Program-made: the position numbers and the translations under genes
Shown: positions 6,754-12,002 of the stretch, one piece after another
Layout of the letters: every line of letters starts with the position of its first letter
Numbering within the stretch: position 1 is the first letter of the stretch
From: Chromatiales bacterium
GTDB taxonomy: Bacteria > Pseudomonadota > Gammaproteobacteria > UBA6429
Length of the DNA: 12,002 nt
Direction of reading: 5' to 3'
NCBI GenBank assembly: GCA_027076405.1
Contig: JALTJN010000433.1
Span: 1 to 12,002 of the forward strand
Notes under the pieces: model-generated
What the model was told of the DNA's origin: nothing
Databases searched by the model: none
The model's input: only the letters and a program-made list of their open reading frames with translations

Positions 6754-8094
6754 TTAAACTTCCAGGTAATTTTTCCAACCGAAATGCGGGTTGCATTTTA
6801 CAATAAGGCTTTGAGGCATTTCGGAAAGGCGAAAAGTTTTGTCCTGATAATTTACTTCTATCTCATCATAGGAAAAATCAGCTATGGGAAAATTTTTAAC
6901 ATTAAAAGAGTGGCTGATAGACGTAATCTTTAAAGGATCAAAACCCATGGTTTTGGCACAGACCGCATCAATAGCAACCGGATTGGTCCCGACGTACAGA
7001 TATCCAAGCTCAACAGGATCCGGTGCTTTGGGACCGTTACCATCACCGGCCAGAATACCATCCACAATACCTATGTAGCTTTTAGCATTTATAAAAGATG
7101 ACTCACGAAAAGAGCCATCAGGATTGGCATACATCAATACCTTATTAAGATCAATAATCATGCGCCAAATAGTATCGTTACCATACCAGTTTCCACTGCG
7201 GATAACTTCATTGGTATCGCCAAAAACTTTTTTGGCAAGGGTTTTAAACGGACGCAAAATACGCGCCAGTACGGAATGTCTGATTACATATTGCTTTAAT
7301 ACCGCCAGGGAAGAGCTTTCTACTTTGGTTTTAACACTGTCTTCCTTAAAGGCGTCCCCTCCGTCACTGTGACTGCCCATGGCATGATGGGGCAGAAAAT
7401 TACGATAGGTATTAATCCCCACCAGGTTTTTCAGGCAGCAGGTTATACCGGACTTTTTATGAGTTTTCAGCTTAGGCAGATTAATAAACACATCACCTTC
7501 AATAACTGTGCGGGAGACCCGGTATCGGTTATTATGACCGTCATGAGCTTCATTGGTTTCCTTAATATCAAAATCAGCCCCATAATATCCCAGCCTGGGG
7601 TTATTTTTACCATAAAACTCACTATTGTCGTCCAACAAATTTACCTCGGTACTTCCCCGCGGATCACCGGGTAAATCCCTGCGTTCCAGAACAACGCCGT
7701 CTTTTACCTTCCATTCTTTATCACGCAGATCGATGATTTCCAAAGTTACTTTTTTGCGGGCAACTATTTCCTTCCATTTATCAACCGGATAACGGGCGAT
7801 AATCTTTTCGAAAGACGAAGGAGTCTCCGGTCCGTCAATAATAACGACGCGTCCGTTCTCATCCAGACGATCAACCACTTTTTCCAGGACGGCCGTTACC
7901 ACTGTGGGATGGGTTATCACATAGTCCCATTCATCTTCCTTGTATTGATGAGATTCCCTAATCCAATTCGGTTTTAAAATAACGACATCCGAGGATTTTA
8001 TAATGGAAAAGACATTATCGGGCAGAGAAGACAAAATTTGCCCGTAATTATATGAAGATAATTTAAAAAGGTTAACCAAAGAGCTGCTTAGCAT
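6754..8094 (-). CDS. DUF362 domain protein
   Basis: The 446-residue protein carries the hallmarks of the DUF362 family (PF04015): VVILKPNW (37-44), the THPTVV segment (61-66), the core NLPKLKTHKKSGITCCLKNL (205-224), LPHHAMGSHSDGGD (234-247), GDGNGP (350-355) and PVAIDAVCAKTMGFDP (372-387). It has no ferredoxin cysteine clusters, which some family members carry, and no signal peptide. Cysteines are few (219, 220, 379, 434). The biochemical function of the family is unknown to me. Its central His- and Asp-rich loop hints at metal or phosphate binding, which is inference. The gene is nine bases downstream of a glycosyltransferase gene and just before the CapK-like gene, so it probably works in making or attaching the polysaccharide substituent. 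The Shine-Dalgarno sequence is weak (GAAAG) and the start is chosen as the first ATG. Confidence 0.88.
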   Translation of the reverse strand: MLSSSLVNLFKLSSYNYGQILSSLPDNVFSIIKSSDVVILKPNWIRESHQYKEDEWDYVITHPTVVTAVLEKVVDRLDENGRVVIIDGPETPSSFEKIIARYPVDKWKEIVARKKVTLEIIDLRDKEWKVKDGVVLERRDLPGDPRGSTEVNLLDDNSEFYGKNNPRLGYYGADFDIKETNEAHDGHNNRYRVSRTVIEGDVFINLPKLKTHKKSGITCCLKNLVGINTYRNFLPHHAMGSHSDGGDAFKEDSVKTKVESSSLAVLKQYVIRHSVLARILRPFKTLAKKVFGDTNEVIRSGNWYGNDTIWRMIIDLNKVLMYANPDGSFRESSFINAKSYIGIVDGILAGDGNGPKAPDPVELGYLYVGTNPVAIDAVCAKTMGFDPLKITSISHSFNVKNFPIADFSYDEIEVNYQDKTFRLSEMPQSLIVKCNPHFGWKNYLEV

Positions 8095-8103
8095 TTGTTA
8101 CTT

Positions 8104-9189
8104 TCATTTATTTGTGATTGCGGTAAAAGTATTTAATAAGTTTTGTTCAAATTTTTCCAAAGTATATTTTTCCAGGTATTTCCGGTGTCCGGCCTCGCCC
8201 ATCGTTTTTCTTTCTTCACTATTTTCTATAAGATATTTTATTTTTTCCTTTAGGCCCTGAGGATCCTTTTTGGGAACCAAAAGACCCGTCACACCATCTT
8301 CCACAATTTCAGGTATGGCCCCTTCCATGGTAGCAATAACCGGCAAACCGGCCTGCATGGCCTCCAAAAGCACCAGCCCCCAAACATCTTCCCTTGTGGG
8401 GAATACAAAAATATCACTACCTGAAATGATTTTTTCTTTATCGCTGTTATAAAGCGCACCGTGCACCTTAATTTCGGATGAGAGATTCTTTTTCCCTATA
8501 TGTAATATAAGTTCCTCTTTTTTTATATCCCCATCCGCGCCAACAATATGAGCTTTAAATAAAATATTCTCTTTCTTTAAGAGATGTAAAGCCTCAATAA
8601 AGTCCAATACACCTTTCGAATGAAAAAGATTTGATAAAAAGAGAATATGGGGAATTTCACTCTCTTTTTCTTTCTTTACTCTTTTATGACGAATGGCATT
8701 AGGCACAATATAAGGCCGGCCTTCATATACATCTTCAATATCCGAAACTAAGGATTGAGAAAGACAAATAAGCTTTTCATTATTAAACACATGATAATAG
8801 ATTTTTTTTAACCACGGTTTATCGCTAACGGCCTTTTTTATCCCCTTACCATGTAAATGGTAAACAATGGGTACACGCATCAGTTTTAATAATGCCACAA
8901 AAAATACATCACGATAAAAGGCCTTACCCAATGGAGAGAGCTGGAAGTAGACAAAAGCCGGTCTTGTGATAATAACCCCCTGAACCAACTTTATAAAAAG
9001 CCGGATAAAAACTTTTAGCTTACTAATACGGAAACGTCCGTAGTCATCCAAACTATTCACATATTGTATTTTTACGGGATGAATAGAAAATGAACTGTTC
9101 AGAAGCTTACTTTGAAGTACCATTTGATTTATTACTGTCACTCCGGTTACCGGCGGAGGGATTTTCAGGAAAAAAAGTAGCTTATTCAT
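8104..9189 (-). CDS. Family 4-type glycosyltransferase
   Basis: The 361-residue product is a GT-B fold retaining glycosyltransferase (GT4, Glycos_transf_1). The N-terminal domain starts with a family-like FFLKIPPPVTGV (6-17) and carries HLHGKG (111-116), typical for the acceptor-side domain. The donor-binding domain begins near ILFLSNLFHSKG (182-193) and includes SGSDIFVFPTREDVWG (256-271), LLEAMQAGLPVIA (274-286) and GLLVP (302-306). The usual E-x7-E motif appears as D268...E276, with E267 adjacent. It probably adds one sugar to the lipid-linked repeat unit at the cytoplasmic face. Donor and linkage cannot be read from the sequence. The start lies two bases after the TAG of the previous gene (9196-9194) plus a short spacer, with no strong Shine-Dalgarno site. 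Full length for the family. Confidence 0.92.
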   Translation of the reverse strand: MNKLLFFLKIPPPVTGVTVINQMVLQSKLLNSSFSIHPVKIQYVNSLDDYGRFRISKLKVFIRLFIKLVQGVIITRPAFVYFQLSPLGKAFYRDVFFVALLKLMRVPIVYHLHGKGIKKAVSDKPWLKKIYYHVFNNEKLICLSQSLVSDIEDVYEGRPYIVPNAIRHKRVKKEKESEIPHILFLSNLFHSKGVLDFIEALHLLKKENILFKAHIVGADGDIKKEELILHIGKKNLSSEIKVHGALYNSDKEKIISGSDIFVFPTREDVWGLVLLEAMQAGLPVIATMEGAIPEIVEDGVTGLLVPKKDPQGLKEKIKYLIENSEERKTMGEAGHRKYLEKYTLEKFEQNLLNTFTAITNK

Positions 9190-9193
9190 AAAA

Positions 9194-10348
9194 CTAAGAA
9201 TCTTCCCGGAAAAGAAAATTTACACACGAATCAAAACCCGACATCATTTTATCAAGTGAACATTCTTCCCGTACACATTTTGCAATATTTTTTTTAAACC
9301 GAAGCTGTTTAGGCTCATCCGACAGATAGGTTGCGATATGTTTTGCCATCTCCTTTACACTATTTTCCTCAACTAATATCCCCGTTTGATCATTCTTTAA
9401 ATATTCAATTTCAGGGCTATGGAAAGGCCCGGACTTCCCCGGGGCAAACGAACACACCGGACATCCAAATGCAAAGGCATGATTGATAGATAAGCCCAGA
9501 TAGCCGGGCATAACCATCAGATCGGAAGCATATAACAGCTCACCGGTAATGTATTCATCTAAAATTTCACCATGAAAAACAAAATGTGTTTTGTACACAT
9601 CCCGCTCTGCCTTTTTTACTAAAGAATCCTTACATTCTCCTTCACCAACAAAATGTATGGCTGTTTGTTGCCGTATATTTTCCGGCAAATTTTGGAAAAC
9701 ATCGAACAAAACAGAGGGCTTTTTCTCTTTTAACATACGCCCGATAAAAATAAGATTATATCGATGTTGGAAACCTACTTTTCTTTTAATTTCGCTTTTT
9801 CCTGATTTTTCAAGTTGTTCCTTTATCTCAGAAAGTTTATCCATATTAAGCGTATTCGAAGCGACAAATACTTTTTGGGCATTAATATATTTTGGCAATA
9901 AGGCCTTACCTGAATTCGAATAAACAATCACCGCATCCGCGACCCTCATGTATATCCATTTTATATGTGTCTTTATGGAAATATTCTTACTATAGCGATC
10001 CTTACTATTGATCGCATGTGCCCAGACTACAAATTTTATTCCTAACATCTTACAGAAAAGTATAGTAAACGGTAAGGAAAGTATACCAACCGCCCCTTCA
10101 TATATAACTATGTCCGGCTTAATTCTAAGAATATCTGAAAACCCAAACATGAATATATTACCTGGGTTTTTTCCATATCTGAAAGAACCAACAACTTTTG
10201 AATAATCCGCACTTTTTTGAACTATATCCAGATTAATACCCGATAAAAAAAGATTAAAATCGTATTTCCGGGCAAGCCTTGTAAACACAACTTCTCTATA
10301 GTGTGAAAAAATACGTTGAAAAATTATAATTTTTTTTGTACGACTCAT
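9194..10348 (-). CDS. GT4-like glycosyltransferase with altered E-x7-E motif
   Basis: The 384-residue product has a GT-B two-domain layout. The N-terminal domain spans about 1-190, with a hydrophobic segment at 79-108 (VIYEGAVGILSLPF and following) that may touch the membrane. The C-terminal donor domain starts at LIFIGRMLKEKKP (199-211) and continues through HFVGEGE (232-238), LLYASDLMVMPGYLGLSINH (271-290), AFGCPV (293-298) and TGILVEE (322-328). The E-x7-E positions are occupied by G282 and H290, so this is a divergent subgroup rather than classical GT4. As far as I recall, the PGYLGLS-type motif marks such a subgroup. The protein is complete and shows no sign of decay. Its ATG overlaps the TGA of the preceding gene (TGATG), a strong sign of coupled translation. 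The likely role is sugar addition to the repeat unit in the cytoplasm, specificity unknown. Confidence 0.88.
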   Translation of the reverse strand: MSRTKKIIIFQRIFSHYREVVFTRLARKYDFNLFLSGINLDIVQKSADYSKVVGSFRYGKNPGNIFMFGFSDILRIKPDIVIYEGAVGILSLPFTILFCKMLGIKFVVWAHAINSKDRYSKNISIKTHIKWIYMRVADAVIVYSNSGKALLPKYINAQKVFVASNTLNMDKLSEIKEQLEKSGKSEIKRKVGFQHRYNLIFIGRMLKEKKPSVLFDVFQNLPENIRQQTAIHFVGEGECKDSLVKKAERDVYKTHFVFHGEILDEYITGELLYASDLMVMPGYLGLSINHAFAFGCPVCSFAPGKSGPFHSPEIEYLKNDQTGILVEENSVKEMAKHIATYLSDEPKQLRFKKNIAKCVREECSLDKMMSGFDSCVNFLFREDS

Positions 10349-11223
10349 CAGGCTTTAACATTAAGGAAATATGCTTTAAAAATGGCCAACAAAGATATTG
10401 GAATACGTATAGGAATTAACCATTTTGGACCATGACGCATATTAAAACGAAATAAATCCGGAAGATAGTTTCTGGAATATCTATTGTTTAAACTTTTTAA
10501 TAGTGAAGAAAAAGAACTTTTAACAAAAGAGGATGAACTGGATGTGGCCAACGCATGTGCGTAAAGACGGGCATCCCAGGAAATAAATACGGAAAAACCC
10601 GAATTTATGGCTCTTAAACAAAAATCCGTGTCCGAATGATACTGAGCAAACCGTGCGTCAAACCCACCTATCTTTTTTATTATGCGTGTGTCTATAAGCA
10701 TGCCTCTGCCGGGTAGAACAAAGGTTTTTTTTAATCCGGTTAATTTTTCAGGTTCAACCTCGCTGAAAAAAGGAAAATACTGAACAAACTTATTCCTCCA
10801 CCATTTTATTTCTTTTACACCGGATGTCATTATCTTTACAGGATCCGTTGCGGTATAGCTGACCGAGCCTACTATTACCGGCTCTGAGAAAGAACTTACC
10901 GAGGCCATAATATTATCAAGGTATTTTTCATCCAATACAACATCATCATTTAATGTTAGTATATAGTCAGCATTGTTTTCCAAAGCATAATTAATCCCTT
11001 TGTTTATGGATTGTGTATACCACAATGATCCATCTCCCTTGATGATATCTACATCAGGATAGCCTTGCTCTAGTAATTGTAGGGTACCATCCGTTGAGCC
11101 ATCTACGACAACCACAATTTTATATATATAAGATGTTTTCTTTTGTTCGGTTAATTGCCTTAGCAGCTTTTTTAATGAATCCACCCTGTTATGTGTGGGA
11201 ATAATTATATATACTTTTTTCAT
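10348..11223 (-). CDS. Family 2 glycosyltransferase, rhamnosyltransferase-like
   Basis: The 291-residue product is a GT-A fold enzyme. It shows IIIPTHNR (6-13), VDGSTDGT (40-47) with D41 and D45 for nucleotide binding, NDDV (92-95) as the metal-binding acidic motif, PGRGMLIDTRII (171-182), GGFDARF (186-192) and HSDTDFCLRA (196-205) as the likely catalytic-base region. This pattern matches inverting enzymes annotated as rhamnosyltransferases or GT2 proteins in O-antigen loci. The sugar is not determinable. The C-terminus ends in a serine-rich stretch (near 222-235) followed by a hydrophobic, basic tail that could bind the membrane. The start ATG at 11223 gives the expected N-terminus and lies 35 bases inside the end of the polymerase-like gene. 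No clear Shine-Dalgarno sequence is present, so re-initiation after the upstream gene is plausible. Confidence 0.93.
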   Translation of the reverse strand: MKKVYIIIPTHNRVDSLKKLLRQLTEQKKTSYIYKIVVVVDGSTDGTLQLLEQGYPDVDIIKGDGSLWYTQSINKGINYALENNADYILTLNDDVVLDEKYLDNIMASVSSFSEPVIVGSVSYTATDPVKIMTSGVKEIKWWRNKFVQYFPFFSEVEPEKLTGLKKTFVLPGRGMLIDTRIIKKIGGFDARFAQYHSDTDFCLRAINSGFSVFISWDARLYAHALATSSSSSFVKSSFSSLLKSLNNRYSRNYLPDLFRFNMRHGPKWLIPIRIPISLLAIFKAYFLNVKA

Positions 11224-12002
11224 ACTTTTTTGCTTTAACCATTTTTTTCTTATCTGGATATATTCTATTTAAAAATACAAGACTGATAAAAACCGAACTC
11301 AAGAACAGAATTTGGGATAGCCCTAAAAGGAATATTATAAATAACATAGAGCGTGCAAATTTTTCATTTATTTGAAAATTCCTGCATATTCCCTTAAAAG
11401 ATTTGAATAAAGTAAAAAAATATAAAAACGTAAAAATCAGCCCAAATTTTACGGTAAAATCCGTAACGCCATTGTTCCTGTGCCGGTATATATAATCTAT
11501 ATCCCTTTGATACCTGGTTTTCTCTGTTCGGCCAAGTCCGATCAGGGGGTGGGCTTTAATATCCTCCAGATCAACGGCCGCGCTTATAAAACGGTTTCTG
11601 CGGGTCTTTTCCAGATTGTTAAGGCTGGAAATAGTTGTAACCCAGCGGTTTTCAATTTTATTGGCAATAAAGTCCAGTTGAGTAATGGCAAACGTGCTTA
11701 TTAGTAAAAAGCTGAGAACTATAAACGGGGTCAACAGCATCTTTTTACTTATATACCTGAAATAAAAGATATAGGTAAACATCAGTGCGATATAGCCCGT
11801 TGTGGAGAAGGTAGTCAGAACGGCAATGGAAAAAACGATACTGCGCTTATCCCGCAGTTTTCTTGTTTGTACGATGTTCAACATCAGGGCAACAATTAAA
11901 AAGGTGGCAAAACCACCCGGCTCCCAAAAGGGCCCCGAGTTTCTGAGAAAGGGATCAAAAGGCCGGTGATTCATGGTGTATACAATGATATTCGGCGCGA
12001 CT
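11189..12002 (-). CDS. O-antigen polymerase/ligase-like membrane protein (Wzy/WaaL type), C-terminal part, partial
   Basis: The reading frame is open at the right edge, so the ATG at 11974 is internal and the real start is outside the window; 270 residues are visible. Near the visible N-terminus is RNSGPFWEPGGFATFL, a pattern found in the O-antigen ligase/polymerase superfamily (Wzy_C) close to a large periplasmic loop. Hydrophobic helices follow (FLIVALMLN; FSIAVLTTFSTTGYIALMF; LLTPFIVLSFLLIS). Then comes a long hydrophilic loop with HPLIGLGRTE, RHRNNG and many Arg residues, and two or three final helices (FGLIFTFLYFFTLF; MLFIIFLLGLSQILFL). Wzy would link repeat units on the periplasmic side; WaaL-type ligases would attach them to lipid A core. 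The locus context favours Wzy. It ends in a basic tail and overlaps the following GT2 gene by 35 bases. Confidence 0.85.
   Translation of the reverse strand, partial: VAPNIIVYTMNHRPFDPFLRNSGPFWEPGGFATFLIVALMLNIVQTRKLRDKRSIVFSIAVLTTFSTTGYIALMFTYIFYFRYISKKMLLTPFIVLSFLLISTFAITQLDFIANKIENRWVTTISSLNNLEKTRRNRFISAAVDLEDIKAHPLIGLGRTEKTRYQRDIDYIYRHRNNGVTDFTVKFGLIFTFLYFFTLFKSFKGICRNFQINEKFARSMLFIIFLLGLSQILFLSSVFISLVFLNRIYPDKKKMVKAKKYEKSIYNYSHT

Noticed and set aside
1..12002. CRISPR array, tRNA, rRNA, transposase or integrase
   Set aside because: No regularly spaced repeats, no cloverleaf-like segment and no mobile-element protein were seen on either strand.

Overview
This window is a piece of a bacterial cell-surface polysaccharide (exopolysaccharide, capsule or O-antigen type) biosynthesis locus. 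All ten genes I can support lie on the minus strand, so the transcript runs from about 12002 down to 1. There is no rRNA, tRNA or housekeeping marker, so the host is uncertain. The clean set of membrane polymerase, glycosyltransferases and a predicted polyprenyl-phosphate sugar transferase fits a Gram-negative. Weak or absent Shine-Dalgarno sites, A-rich leaders at several starts and the type of accessory genes would fit the Bacteroidetes/Calditrichaeota side of the tree, but that is only a low-confidence inference.

In transcription order the layout is: the C-terminal part of an O-antigen polymerase/ligase-like membrane protein (12002-11189, cut by the window edge); a family 2 glycosyltransferase (11223-10348); two GT4-like glycosyltransferases (10348-9194 and 9189-8104); a DUF362 protein (8094-6754); a CapK/phenylacetate-CoA-ligase-like adenylating enzyme (6700-5282); a two-domain oxidoreductase fusing an alcohol-dehydrogenase-like domain to a Gfo/Idh/MocA domain (5266-3140); an alpha/alpha-toroid-like protein of unproven activity (3140-1992); and a WecG/TagA/CpsF (GT26) glycosyltransferase (2008-1244). 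After a 291-base gap comes the membrane part of a probable initiating sugar transferase (952-1, cut by the left edge).

From 12002 to 1244 the genes overlap or sit within about 55 bases of each other, with ATG/stop overlaps that suggest one translationally coupled operon. The 953-1243 gap is the only sizeable non-coding stretch. It holds two hairpins, one with a minus-strand U-tract placed just before the last gene, a nested palindrome, and a 17-base sequence that recurs inside that gene.

Proposed teamwork (inference): the membrane transferase would load the first sugar on undecaprenyl phosphate; GT26, GT2 and the two GT4 enzymes would extend the repeat unit; and the polymerase would join repeat units. 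The oxidoreductase, CapK-like, DUF362 and toroid proteins would make or modify an unusual sugar or substituent. Flippase, chain-length and export genes are not in the window. Base composition changes near 5270: the CapK-to-polymerase part is clearly AT-richer than the oxidoreductase-toroid-GT26 part. This suggests a variable cassette joined to a more constant flank. The most unusual items are the gap-free internal duplication of the membrane module in the left-edge gene, the zinc-site-free dehydrogenase half of the fusion, the CapK/DUF362 pair, and the hairpins before the last gene.
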